NCBI GenBank assembly: GCA_034620365.1
Contig: JAQGEQ010000015.1
Span: forward strand, 1 to 64,000
Length of the DNA: 64,000 nucleotides
Reading direction: 5' to 3'
Source of the DNA: Pegea sp. RAD2-039
Lineage: Eukaryota > Chordata > Thaliacea > Salpida > Salpidae
Part shown: positions 19,301-31,378 of the stretch, piece by piece
How the letters are laid out: the number at the start of each line of letters is the position of its first letter
How positions within the stretch are numbered: position 1 is the first letter of the stretch
The notes under the pieces: model-generated
Seen by the model: only the letters and a program-made list of their open reading frames with translations
Told to the model about the DNA's origin: nothing
Databases searched by the model: none
Made by a program: the position numbers and the translations under genes

Positions 19301-20120
19301 CTGAAAATAACAGTAATAGTCGACAAAGCATCTTGAATAGAACTACAATAGTTTGTTATTTTTTAAAGTAATATATGTATGGGGTAGTATATAAGGTGTA
19401 CTAGAATGTTTATATAAAGTAAACCCTTAAATATTAAAATTAGGCAATTCAGCTGCAACTGTCTGCAAGTTTCTTATTCTATGTCTTATAATTTAAAAAT
19501 TATGATGTCAATCAAACTTTCGTCTAATTATGTATTTAATTTTGTACATTATCAACCTTCAATAGAAATTTTGATAATATTAAATTGTAAAAGGATTATA
19601 TGCAACTTGTTATATTTAAATAATTCAAAGGGTTTTATTCTAAAAATAAGGACTCATTCAATTAAACTTTACTTGTTTTATAAAATAGCAAACAATTTGC
19701 AGTTTTATGTTTTTTTCAATTTTTTTATGTTGCTACAATAAAATATTTTCATAACGCAATGTTTTTAATTGTTTCTATTAAGAAAACATGATACTCAATC
19801 AATGAAAACAAAGTACTTTTGTATATTCATTTATTAGGTATAAAACAAAAGTATACCTATAAAAAGTAATTTTGAAATTGGTACTGATAACTTGAAAGGT
19901 TGGTATGCGCATAAATAAAAAAAAAAAACATTTTCTTGACGAAACTTACTTTTTGACAAACTTACTTTTTGACAAACTTACTTTGAGAACTATAAGTATA
20001 GGGACTAATTTTGACTTAGAATCTTTTTATTACAGATCAAAAAAATGACATGCTGAATTACGAAAAACTTTTTGGAATTGTTTTAAATAATCAACAATAT
20101 TTTATTAAATGAATTTTCTT
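19206..20120. other. AT-rich intergenic region
   Basis: Apart from the candidate exon above and a short tandem repeat at 19942-19985, only low-complexity ORFs such as 19481-19741 are present. No gene is supported. Confidence 0.5.
19942..19985. repeat. 16-bp tandem repeat, about 2.7 copies
   Basis: Unit AAACTTACTTTTTGAC is repeated twice exactly and then partly a third time (AAACTTACTTTGA). A simple local duplication in noncoding DNA. Confidence 0.85.
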
Positions 20121-20432
20121 TTATAAATAATCTCTTTTTGGAGGACAAGTTTTCTCACAAGATACCGGAACAAATTTATTTTTATTTTTACCAATCTTAT
20201 TTCTTCTTATGTAGTATGGATCTTTAATTTCGGGTTTTGTGCACAAACTAAAAAGATCTTTTATATTATTTCTACAATTTTTCCAATAATGTGTTTCTAT
20301 TTTTTTGGCAGAATTACTTTTTGGCTTTTCAATACTTTGGGATTCAAATTTCTTTTCAGATCTCTTTCTATCTTCATATTTTAACTTTGCTAATTGATAC
20401 CAAGTTCCTAATGAACTATAATGGCCCCCCAT
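20121..20432 (-). CDS. Small basic protein, 103 aa, unidentified
   Basis: Single-exon frame with its first ATG at 20430-20432 (MGGHYSSLGTWYQLAKLKYE) and a TAA at 20121. It is rich in Lys, Arg and Ser, with a C-terminal part containing NCRNNIKDLFSLC and VPVSCEKTCPPKRDYL: five cysteines, no signal peptide, no membrane segment. It is transcribed divergently from the Ser/Lys-rich gene at 20670 and the 237 bp between the two starts contain a perfect CRE, so the pair probably shares regulation. The composition is that of small structural or sperm-type proteins, but this is inference. A GTG or TTG start further upstream adds only five residues and is less likely. Confidence 0.55.
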   Translation of the reverse strand: MGGHYSSLGTWYQLAKLKYEDRKRSEKKFESQSIEKPKSNSAKKIETHYWKNCRNNIKDLFSLCTKPEIKDPYYIRRNKIGKNKNKFVPVSCEKTCPPKRDYL

Positions 20433-20669
20433 AATTAACAAGAACACAAATTTGTAGATGAAACAACTTTAAATAAAAAAAATCAAATAATGACGTCATA
20501 GAAAGATTCATATCGTTAGCTTGGATACTAAAATTATATTCCAAATTCTGTTGGGCTATTTAAGCCTAAATATTTTAAATGCAACTTAGAAATTCACTAG
20601 TACCACAAAAATTACATTAAATATTTAAAAGATCTTTATTTCAGTTAATGAATATATACAACTCAAAAA
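20433..20669. promoter_or_regulatory. Bidirectional promoter with a perfect CRE (20491-20498)
   Basis: The gap between two divergent start codons is 237 bp and contains the palindrome TGACGTCA, the binding site of CREB/CREM/ATF bZIP factors. No clear TATA box was fixed on either side. CRE-driven compact promoters are common in male germ cell genes of animals (established for CREM targets); applying that here is inference. Confidence 0.55.
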
Positions 20670-23168
20670 ATGTCTGAAAATAATGAAGATTCAAAATCGG
20701 TTAATGATGCAGCTAATTTCAGTTATACAAAGATTGAAAACTCAAACGAGAAGAAAAAAGATTGGCTGAGAAAGAATAGCACAAGAAGAATATCCAAAAG
20801 TAGCAATAACTTTAATTATAATCATCTGAAAAGCTCAGATGAAGAACCAGGTGTATCACTTCTAGATAAAAGTAAAAAAAGTTTTGAAAACTCAATCGGT
20901 AGAGATAATAAAACTTCTTTATTTAGTTTTAATAAAACTAAAACTTCAAAAGTTGGAAAGAGTAAAAGTTTACGAGATACAGAACAACTCGTTAACGAAT
21001 CCACTGAAGAAAAGTTAAAAGAAAAAAATGAAAATCTTCGATTGTCAGGACTTCTTGAAGACAATAGAAATACTTCTACAGATTTTTCAGCAGAAGAAGC
21101 AATGAGCGAGTCAAGTACAAGCGATATAAGCCAAGGATCAGATGAAAAGATCAAACTAGATGCAAATAAATCTGATAAGATTTTGAAAAGATCTCTTTCT
21201 TCAAAGAAACATTCAACGAAAAGTTATCAAACATTAAATGTAAGTTCAGAACTTGATTCAGAAGAGGAAGGAAGGAAATCAGATAAAAATAAATCCGAAA
21301 CAGTTTCGAAAAAATCTTCAAATGATCAGAGATTAAGTACAAGAGCAGTTTCAGAAGCAGATCAAGATGAGGATCAAAATGACGATAAAATTCAAAGTAA
21401 AGATCAAGATGAAGAAATAGGGAGAGAACCAAAATCAGATTCTGCTAAATCAGATTCTGCTAAATCAGATTTAAACAAATCAGACTCAAATAAATCAGAT
21501 AAGACAAAGAACACTGTTTCATCAAAGAGCTGGTCAATTAAAAGTCATCAACAATCTGGGATAAAATCTAAAGTAAGTTCAGCATCCAATCAAAAACTGG
21601 ATGAAGAATCAAAATCAGATATAAATCGATCAGATAAAGTTTCAACTAAAAGTGATCAAAAGTCAGTTTCAAATAAGAATTCAGACAGACAAGGGGATAG
21701 AAAACCAAGTAGAAATTTAAATCTAACTACATACTCAAATTTAGATAAAAATAAATTGGATAAAACTTCAAAAACGTCTTCTTCCTCAAAGAAAGTTTCA
21801 ACTGAACTAAACCAAAAGTTAGAACTAACTTCAGAGTCAGATGAAGAACCAGATAAAGAATCAGATGAAGAACCAGATAAAGAACCAGATGAAGAATCAA
21901 TTTTAAGTTCTAATGAATCAGATAAGGATTTGGAAAGACCCTTTTCTTCAAAGAAAATTTCTGGATCATTAGCATCTGTTGAAAGCCTTGAAGGTATCAC
22001 AAGAACAAGTTCAGAGTTAGCTAATTCCGTCGCTAGTCCTAAATCACAAGATAAGTCAGTTAAATCAGCAGATTTAGTTAAAAAAGAAAATAAATGTAGA
22101 AAGAAACGTAGGAAAAAAAGCAAAATGTTGGCATTTATGAAATCTATGAGAGAACAATCACAAAATTATTTTATAAAAAAAAAGAAAAATACAAGAAAAC
22201 CACTTTGCAGGATTATGGTTCATCCATTCTTCCATAAGCGAAAAGGTTTATACAGGTTTAAACTTTCTAACTTTTCAATTGTAGATATACAAATGTAACC
22301 ACCAAAAACTTGTGGAATTATTTTGAGCTAAAGTTTATAAATGACTAAAAATCTTAGGATACATTTTCAGAAACATTATTTTGAATTAAATTAAGTGATA
22401 AAAGTTTTGTTTCAAATAAAACAATCATTTAAAATATTCTAAAAACATACTTATATAAAAATATTACATTTATTAGAAAGTTCGACAAAGTTTAACATAA
22501 ACAGCAAATACAAAAGTCATTCACTAAAAACAGATTTTGGAAAAAAAAAATTTTGTTCTTTTAGGCGAGAAAAGCAAGAGTTAGAAGAGAGGTCAGCCAG
22601 AGAACGCTTAAAGTATGTCCTTCTAGAAGATCCCGTCTTTTTTGAGTTTCGAGATAAACAAGTGAAAACTGGAATCACGCTTGGAGATACGATTCGATTA
22701 ATGCTAGGCAACAAAATGGTGTTGTTGATGATTCATCATCTAACTAGAAAAGACTCAGTGGCGGCCGATGTTAGAATTTGGTGGAATTTTATTGACAATT
22801 TGAAAACTTTTCACAAATTTAATGAAAATCATCACTTAAAATATTTGCATAAACAAGTAAATAGTGAATGCAAATTTCGAAGAGTTAATAACAGTCAAAA
22901 AACAGTCCACAATAAAAATAAATTATACTTTAGTGGTGATGCAGGCTACTTAGATGGTAGAGATTACTTGAAGCGATGTGAAAATAAAGTTCAAAGACCA
23001 GATGCATTTGATGAACAAAGAAAGGATTATGAGAATAAAAAAGATTATTTATTAAAACTAATATCTAATATTCTTGAAAGAATAAACAACAGATCGAATT
23101 CAAATCATATTTTAGTGGATATAAAGAAGTTAGAAAAACAGATATGTGGAAAAATACAAACTGATTAA
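20670..23168 (+). CDS. Ser/Lys/Asp/Glu-rich disordered protein with folded C-terminus, 2 exons, 729 aa
   Basis: Exon 1 is 20670-22255 and exon 2 is 22565-23168. The 309-nt intron (donor CAG|GTTTAA, acceptor TTCTTTTAG) removes the stop at 22298 and joins the frames in phase 2. Residues 1 to about 490 are almost only Ser, Lys, Asp, Glu and Asn, with repeated S-D-K-x-K and K-S-D motifs, a KSDSA repeat (about 21430-21500) and an EPDKE/SDE repeat (21838-21898). A basic stretch (KCRKKRRKKSKMLAFMKS) follows, then a mixed, probably folded region (YVLLEDPVFFEFRDKQV, TIRLMLGNKMVLLMIHHL, VRIWWNF). No signal peptide. It resembles cytoskeletal or chromatin-associated low-complexity proteins such as cylicins in composition only; no homology is claimed. 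The first ATG is used, 172 bp from the CRE. Confidence 0.75.
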
Positions 23169-25523
23169 TAAAATATATCAAAAAAAGTTTAAGTAGCTGT
23201 AAATATATAAAGTATAATTATTGATATTATCTTCAAACCTAAAAGTTTTTGGTGAAAAAACGTCAAACAAAAATAAAGATTAAAACAACTACAATATCAA
23301 AAAAATATTTCAAATATTTTACTTATTTTTGAACATATCCAAAATATAATTATCATACCATAATGCATGTTTATATATAATAAAAACAGTATAAAAAATT
23401 CATATATAATAATTATATCAGAAAAGTATTTTACCGCATATGTAAATGTCTTCAGAATGCAAGTAATCGCGCGCTCATATGCACTTTTCCTGTGTGCTTG
23501 CAGTTATTCACATTCTTTCATTGTTGTTTTGCGTGCTTTAGAGTAGAATAATCTCTTTTCATAGAGTTCATATCATTACAACAAGCAAATCGACTATTTA
23601 AAAGTTATTCGTTAATTTTGAGCACTAATAAAAAAATAAAATTTAATCTAAAGCTAGCTTTTATTTCATCTTTAATAAAAAAATATGAGTTTATAGTATC
23701 ATTAAAACTGTAATGCTATACGGGAAAATATGAATAATATTAACAAGATGCAATAAAGTTTTGTATGAAACTATTTGAGAAAAGATTTATATTTTGATTA
23801 TTTTTAAATTTTTACTTCAATGAAAACTTACCACTACCTTTCAGTTTCTATAATTGTCAAAACAGTGAATGAAAATAAACGGTTAATGAAAATATGGTTA
23901 AAATAATTTTTTAGCTCCTTTAGTTTTTTGATCCCTAATTATAAATAGAATAAAATGGTCTTTATAGAAATTGAATTTAGAAGCCAAATTTAATATTAGA
24001 AATACTATCACTAAAAAATCGAAAACATGTTCTACTAAAATAAAAATCTCAGAAAAAACTTTTTAACATTGAAAAATAGTTTTATTTTTTGCAATAAATT
24101 TAAGTAATTACTCACAAGTAACTTAACTAAAATAGAAAAACAAATTACCATCATATGTACGATAATTTCAAGCAATCTAGAAAACAATTTAAACTAAATT
24201 AAACGATTTTCTATACTGAACTTTTTTTGAAACAACACGCAGGAAAATTGAATTGGTCGCTTTGATAAAAAATTATTGTTTACTTTATTTAGATAAATCT
24301 TTGCAAAAGGTTTAAAAGTAGATTAAGGGGACAACAGCTCTTGATTTTAATGGCATCATTTAATTAGTGCTTCACTGGTGTTTTGTAAGATCTGACTATA
24401 TAAAAACATAAAAGTCTAATAGATATTTTTATTCTACTTATTCTATTCTATATTGGTTTATTTGGGAATATAGCGGAAAATAGCAAAAAATAAATGAGTT
24501 TTGAGAAATAAAAAGTTGTCAAGATATTGACAACGAAAGGGTTATATGACTTTGAAAATGATTAAATAGTATCACAAATCAGCATTTTAATTATCTATCG
24601 CTTATTCATTTGCAATTTGTTTAAAGAATTAAGAAATTAAAAACAGTTGTAATGTAGAATATAAAAAAACAAATATTAAAAGTAAAATCATATTGTATGC
24701 TACTTAAGGTGTAAAACTTATTAAATGTATTGCAAATATAAAAAAGTAAAAAATTCAAACTTGGTTTATAAGACTTATATATAAATTTCTATATATTTTT
24801 TATTAAAATTAGTTAAATATAATATTCATAAAATTTATTATTAAATGTTTTTTTTTCAGTCTAAAATCGATTCAAAATAGTTTATAAAAAATTATGACAA
24901 ATTAAACACTTGTTAATCTCTTTATCTGAAACCAGTTTCTTCATTACTGCGTTTGTAGAAGTAAGTAGGTTTTTCCTTTTGAAGTAATAAAATGATTAAA
25001 GACTTTTCTGGATGCTCCATCTTAAGTTTATGAAAAGCTTGATTGAGCAAGCGTAAAGAATATTTAAGTTTATTGTAAACCTTGTTTATTGGATTTATTC
25101 TTAATTTTTAACTTACATCTAAAGATGAATGTCAAATAGTTGAATATCTAAAGAAATCAAACTTGAGAAAACTTCTGAATAATTTTACAATTTTCAAGTT
25201 TACAACATTATTTTATATTAAGTTTTGAGTTTAGGTTTAATATTGTCAAAATAATAACATTTTTGATAACAAAGTTTGTTTTAGAGTTTTAAAGTAACAG
25301 CATAATTGATTATTGTCATTCTTTTTAAATAATTTTTCCAGATAATTAAATTTGTTCATATTTTTTAGTTCATAAGTAGGTCAATTCTAATTAAATAATC
25401 TATCAAGCATTTACTTTAAACTCATTTTAGTTATTTTCTACATATTTTGTTTTTATAGTGTAACTCATTAGTAACTACTATTTTCTTTAAAACCATTTAA
25501 TGATGATTACATTGATATTTTAA
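23169..25523. other. AT-rich intergenic region, no gene seen
   Basis: Low-complexity sequence on both strands. A slightly GC-richer patch near 23450-23530 (ATCGCGCGCTCATATGC) carries no ORF. A short stretch near 24940-24970 faintly resembles the Lifeguard exon ending ...ITAFTYSYNW but is too weak to call. Confidence 0.55.
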
Positions 25524-25790
25524 ATTTTTGGTATTCGACGTTCAAATAGTTATGGGAGATAAGAAGCACATGCTCAGTTTTAAAGAATCAGTCTTTTACC
25601 ACTCTATATTTATACCGCTTACATCTTTCTTTTTAATCGATTTGTAAATAGTAAATAATGTAAATAATTAAGTTAAGCTTTTAGTTGTTTATTATTAGAT
25701 ACTGTAAAGAAAATATTATCAGCCTATTAATAAATAGTATGTAAATGATACTTAAATCTTTTTACTATTTTTCTACTAACTATTTTTTGA
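25524..25790 (+). pseudogene. Degraded copy of the last Lifeguard exon and its 3' flank
   Basis: Aligns by eye with 30896-31215. TTTTTGGTATTCGACGTTCA matches TTTTTGGCATTTGATGTTCA, and the translation FLVFDVQIVMGDKKH matches FLAFDVQLVMGGKKY. The match continues through TCTATATT...CGCTTACATCTTTCTTTT and into the 3' flank (GTTTATTATTAG..., AGCCTAT...AATAGTATGTAAAT, then ACTAACTA). The acceptor AG is lost (TTTTAG is TTTTAA here), the middle is shortened and diverged, and the frame ends early in TAA. The intact gene starts 3 kb downstream on the same strand, so this is a partial tandem duplicate. Introns and flank are included, so it is not a processed copy. Confidence 0.8.
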
Positions 25791-28655
25791 TACTTTGTTT
25801 CAAATATTATCATTTTGAATGAAAATATGTGTATACTACAAGTATTTTTTGAAGTCAAAAAATTACGTAGTCTTTGTACATACATCTATAGTGCAACTTA
25901 GCTTTGTATTACATCTTTATATTATTTATATATTTTGTTTTTTTTTTGTATTTCAAATTATAAATAAATAGGTTTTACGGTTGCAGTATCACTTATCAGT
26001 TTTTATATAGGCTCTTTTATCATTATGCTATGTATTGATCGATTAATAGCTGATCTAATATTATTTTTATATTATATTATGTATAATAGTAAACTTATAA
26101 TAAGTTATAACATAACCAATTTTTTATGTATCGATTACAGCCACGGCTATTTGCCATTTTTATGTCACTTTTAAAATAAGATGTTATGCTTTTTTGATTA
26201 ATATCTGAATATTCAAAATGATTTTACCATTATTTACAATAATGGCTACAACTGCTTTATTTTTATCTTAATTGGCTATATTTTTCCACGTTTTGCTAAA
26301 ATGTACATCAAACTTTATCAATCTTTTTTTAATATTTTATAAGTCTGATTTGTAGTACAAAGATAAAAATTTAAAAACTTTTAATATATCGCTGAAAGTC
26401 TTATATTTTATCAAATTTTTCTACCATTCATTGATTGATGATTCTCGGCTGCATTTTTTATTTTGGAAAATTATGATGATTGAATGATAGCTTGCAAAAA
26501 AAGTCATCTATTGGTTAGTTGATTTCGAATTTATGTCTTTCCGTTTAAATCAACAGTTTTAATACCTGGTATAAATAAAATGTTATCAATAAAATCTTAA
26601 TAAAAAATGCACAAACTGATGCTATCAATGTCGATTATATCTTCTTCCAATAAATATATAAATTCTAAAGTTTAGGCAACGTTTAGTTAAGTATTATTTA
26701 GAGAAGTTCTTTCTAATATTCTTGACTCAAACAACAGAAACAAAAATATTTTTTTTCTTTATATCTTTTGTATTTTGATTGATAAGATTTTATCCACTAT
26801 TAAGTTTCGACTTATTTTATAGCTTACTCACCTAAAAATTGTGAAGAATAGAAATAACTATTTAAAACCAAAATTGAATAAATATGAGATCTTAATTGTT
26901 AGTATCTCTGTATTTTTAAGTAAAAATGTTCTATATATTACTTAAAAGATTTAATAAGTGACAAATATAAATCTGCAGATTTTATCTCAAGCTTTTCTTA
27001 CTTTTCAAGAAAAGCATAAGTGGCTACAATTGTAGCGATGGTATTACATTACTGAAAGACTTCAATAAACGCCCAAATAATGAAATTTTAAGTGAAAGCT
27101 TTTATATTATTTTTTTTCTTCAGAAAAAGGAATTTATTTTCAAACTTTGAAAATTCATTTAATACAAAAATAGTCACTATTAATTTAATTGCGTTATCAA
27201 TGACAAAAAATGGGCAAATTTGTTAATATGCTTGTACTCTAAACCTCCCTTGCTTTTCTAGTATTTATTGTTGAAGTATCGTTGGTTTTATGATTGCGAG
27301 CCCATTTAAACAAAGAATAAGAACTTTTTTCGATGATGCGTTATTTTGTTTATCTGTAGCGAATGTTTAAATTTACATAATTATTGATTATAGAGTTAAA
27401 CATTAATTGCTCCCAGCAAAACGTAATAGAAATAAATAAATTGACTTAAAGGTAACTAAATTTTTATCTAATTATGAAAAGTGTGAATCAAATAAAAAAG
27501 AATAAGAGATGTTTCTCACTTTATTACAATATTTAAAATTAAAAGTTGTAAAATTGATGAAATGTTAAATTTTTTTGAGCAAATTTATTTTTACAGCAGT
27601 TTATTTTGATAAAAACTTTAGCTAACTGATTTTATTTCTAATTCTGTTATTTTTAGGTGAAATAATATTTTATGGTAATGGTAATGATGACTTAAGTAAA
27701 AACAGTTTTTGATTTATTTTATTAATTAGAAACTATTCTCTGTTTTGTTATTTCATTTGATGATTAAAAAAATTAGTTTTATTATAATTATTCATTCCAT
27801 TTTAGTTCTATGAACTTGCTTTTAAAAGCTACAGTATAGGTTAAGCATTTTGATTATATCGCCTAATTTAAGGTTTTCTAAAATTACTTGTACTAAATTT
27901 AGAAACATTTTAATTATACTTTGAATCGTCATGTAAATTAGTTGTTAAGTTTTATTTATTTATTCTAAAAATAATTACTTTAAAGTTAGATTGTCTAAGT
28001 TTTGAATGATGTTAACCAAGTAATTTCAGCATATTTTAATTGTTTTTGCTTACTATGATATTTTCTGCTAGCTTTCTTAGATATAAATTTTTATTTTTAA
28101 TGTACTTGTAAAGAAAAATAAATTGATAGATATGTTGCTGATAAATTGTTTAATTTAGTAAAATGATAAAATCTTTCATAATTTTGTATTACATTAAGTT
28201 TCTTATAATGACATAGATTATAAATTGTTAAATTTTCTTGAATATAAATCTTAAAGCTACAATGATATAATCATATCATTACTTCTGACTCATTTTTTGT
28301 TTATTTATTCATTTTTTTTAATTTACTTTTTGTACAGATTTTATAAAACTTTTTTGAGGTTATAAATCTAAAAAAATTTGATAGTAAAAATTTATTGTAT
28401 GATATATTTTTCATTTTTAATTCTCATGAAGTTTTATTCAACTAAAAATGTATAGCTGAAACTAATTAAAATGTTTTAGTACAAACATACAAGTCACTAA
28501 TATTGTAATACATGAAAACAAGTTATATAAGTTCAAATTATCTTTATAATGATTATTTTTAATTTGTTTATAATATTTATCAGTTTTTACATTTGATATT
28601 ATCTTCAGTTACAGAAAGTTTTGATCTTTTAAGTTGTAACTAAATATTGATTATT
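25791..28655. other. AT-rich 5' region of Lifeguard gene
   Basis: No ORF or repeat that I can support. The transcription start of the downstream gene probably lies here, but no promoter motif stands out. Confidence 0.5.
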
Positions 28656-31047
28656 ATGTCAGCTCCGTTGCCTCCATCTTATGAAGACTCGACAGAGAAA
28701 AAGCCCAATTCCTTTCATAATCCTGGTTACCCAACAACAGAAGCACCAGTAGGATATGGTGCAACACCATATCCACCTGCTGGTCCCCAACCTGGTTATG
28801 CTTCTGCTCCTTATCCACCAGCACCCTATCCTCCTGGTCCTGGTGCTTCTAATTTAGGATATAACACTGCCTACTCAGCATATCCAAATCAAAATGTTGG
28901 CAACACTTATAACTTAGGTTTTGAGAATCCTAAACCTGCAAACACTCATAGTATGTTTATTTATTTACTTTCGATGTTGATTCTTTTTCATTTTTATTTT
29001 GATAATAACAACAAATAAGACTTTTGGTTTTATTTTAAGATTTTTCACCAGATGTAAGTGATGAAGAAGGCTTTACTACCAGGTGCTATTTTTTGAATTT
29101 TATCTAAAATATTCTTATTCATATCAAATAAGCTTTTAAATGAATAAATAAATTTACTTACATTTTTTTAATTGTATTTTTAAAATAGCTAAGTTCCAAA
29201 TCTAAAGTTTTCAATAATTGACATATTTGTGTTTTCTGTTTATTAAGTATTTTTAGGATAATTTGAATTTGTGTCTTCAGGAACTTTAGTGACAAAAATG
29301 TTCGCCGTCTTTTCATTCAAAAAGTCTTCTCTATTCTCACTCTTCAACTCCTGGTTACCTTTGGAATAGTTTGTTTGTTTACTTTTTGGTATTTACTTTT
29401 TTATATATTTGTACATTTATATGTATTCCAATTATACAAATGAATGATTTTTTTCTACTTTCACAGCAAACCAGTGAATGTGTTTATTCAAGAGCACAGT
29501 TGGGCATACTACATTGCATAGTAAGTTTTTTTACCTGATCTTAAAACTAAAATAGTTAGCATATGTGATATAATGTCTGTAAGATCTAATAAGTTGTTTA
29601 AAACTAAATGATGTATCTATAAAAGTTGGCCTAATCAATAAGTAAACAATTACCTGTTTCTAACAACTTATAGCATTATAATCTAACAAAATTATCGTTT
29701 AACAAACCTTCCTTTAGTGCTTTCTTTTTGGGGCTTTATATAACTCTTGTGTGTTGTGAGAGTGTCAGAAGAAAGTATCCTCAGAACATCATCCTCTTGT
29801 CAATCTTTGTGAGTTGCTGTTGTCATCAGACATTTTAATAAAATTAAAGTTTAATAGGCAGACTTTAAAATTTTAGTTTTGGTTTTAGACTTTGGCATTT
29901 TCTTATATGGCGGGCACAATTGCTAGCTTCTACAGTACTAACTCGGTAGTGATATGTATGGGGGTAACTGTGGTAAGTTTTGTGTTTGTTCCTTTATAAA
30001 GAAGAAAATGAATTCAGTTTTGAAAAGTTGTTTTAGCTTCTTCCTTTTTTTAGGTTGTTTGTTTCGCAATTATTCTTTTTTCGATGCAAACAAAATATGA
30101 CTTTACCAAATGTTCTGGAGTTCTATTCGTAATGAGCTTAGTGCTATTCATGTTTGGAATCATTACTGCCTTTACTTACAGCTACAATTGGGTCAGTTAC
30201 ATTATTAATTATTTAAAACATGATTAAGATAGTCAACGTAATTCTTGTGATGCTCACAGCTTCGTTTCATTATCTCATTACATAAAAATGTTTTTTTTTA
30301 ATTGTTGAATAAGTTTAAAATAACTTGATCTATAATTCGAGTAATTTTAGCCAAATGAAGAAAAACAATTCCATTTCTTAAGTTTTAATTGTAGTAATAA
30401 ATTGTCATCTCATAAAAAAACCATTCAAACTTCCTCATTTTTTCTATCTGCTTCCTGTATAGCCCAGTGAATGAAGTGCAAATAATTGAAGTGTTTCATT
30501 AGATAAAAATCTTTTTAACATCAACTTAGTTTTTTCATTCCAACAAAGTATTGAATAAAAAGCATTATTGATTATTATAGATCACTTTTACTTCTAAAAA
30601 TTTGAAATTTTCTTCAAAACCACAATCTGTTTTTTATTTATTTATATCAACTTCTGTTTTACTTTTTCTCTTCTTTTTTTATAAATTTTCATTCTTAAAA
30701 CTTGATTTTTTGCTCATTTAAAAATCAAACATATGACTTCAACAAACAATTTTTCTTTTAGTATGTCCATGTTGTTTATGGATCGCTTGCTGCTCTACTC
30801 TTTTCACTAGTGAGTCCATTATTTCAATTTGACATTTTATTTACTGTTTGTTACAATATAAAGATTTAGTATTAAACCTCTTTATGATTAATCTTTTTAG
30901 TTTTTGGCATTTGATGTTCAATTAGTTATGGGCGGAAAAAAATATGAACTAAGTCCGGAGGACCATATTCTTGGAGCTATACAACTCTATATTGATGTCG
31001 TTTACATCTTTTTGATTCTTTTGTCTTTGTTTGGAAGCAGAGATTAA
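28656..31047 (+). CDS. Lifeguard/TMBIM family protein (GRINA/FAIM2-like), 9 exons, 335 aa
   Basis: Multi-pass Golgi/ER membrane protein of the Bax-inhibitor-1 (TMBIM) family; members dampen Fas-triggered death and ER calcium release. Exons 28656-28950, 29040-29082, 29281-29388, 29467-29520, 29718-29808, 29889-29972, 30054-30191, 30762-30809, 30901-31047, in phase, 1008 nt. N-terminal 100 residues are a cytosolic Pro/Tyr/Gly-rich tail (PPSYED, repeated YPPAP/YPPGP), as in GRINA. The core opens with the family signature FSDKNVRRLFIQKVFSILTL, followed by about seven hydrophobic segments and the ending FLAFDVQLVMGGKKYELSPE...LFGSRD. Length fits GRINA/FAIM2 (about 315-370). The start is ATG at 28656; an in-frame TTG upstream is ignored. 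Confidence 0.93.
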
Positions 31048-31372
31048 AGCGATTAGAGCTTTTATTTCTGACATGCTTTTTTGTTTTCTGTAACTTTTAG
31101 CATCTAAAATATTTGATTGTTTATTATTAGGTGTTGTGACAAGAAGCCTATCAATAGTATGTAAATAATAACTGAAATCTCACCATCAACCCATACTAAC
31201 TAGTCAACCCTATTTTGTTTAAATGTTAATATTTTGATTTAATTTCTATTATAACCTTTTTAATGTATATTTTAAGTATTCATTTCAATTAATGCCGTTT
31301 CAATTGTTTGCATGTAGCACTATCTAACAATTTGAAACTGATTTTGCTTCTTAATATTCAGTTGTTGATTTC

Positions 31373-31378
31373 AATAAA
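31373..31378 (+). terminator. Likely poly(A) signal of the Lifeguard gene
   Basis: AATAAA about 325 bp after the stop codon on the coding strand; first canonical hexamer in a plausible 3'-UTR position. Confidence 0.5.

Noticed and set aside
20822..22123. Three long minus-strand ORFs rich in Ser, Leu and Phe
   Set aside because: They are antisense shadows of the Ser/Lys/Asp/Glu-rich gene; codon bias of the sense repeats keeps the complement open.
24940..24970. Possible second remnant of a Lifeguard exon
   Set aside because: Only a dozen matching bases (ATTACTGCGTTT), not enough to claim beyond chance.
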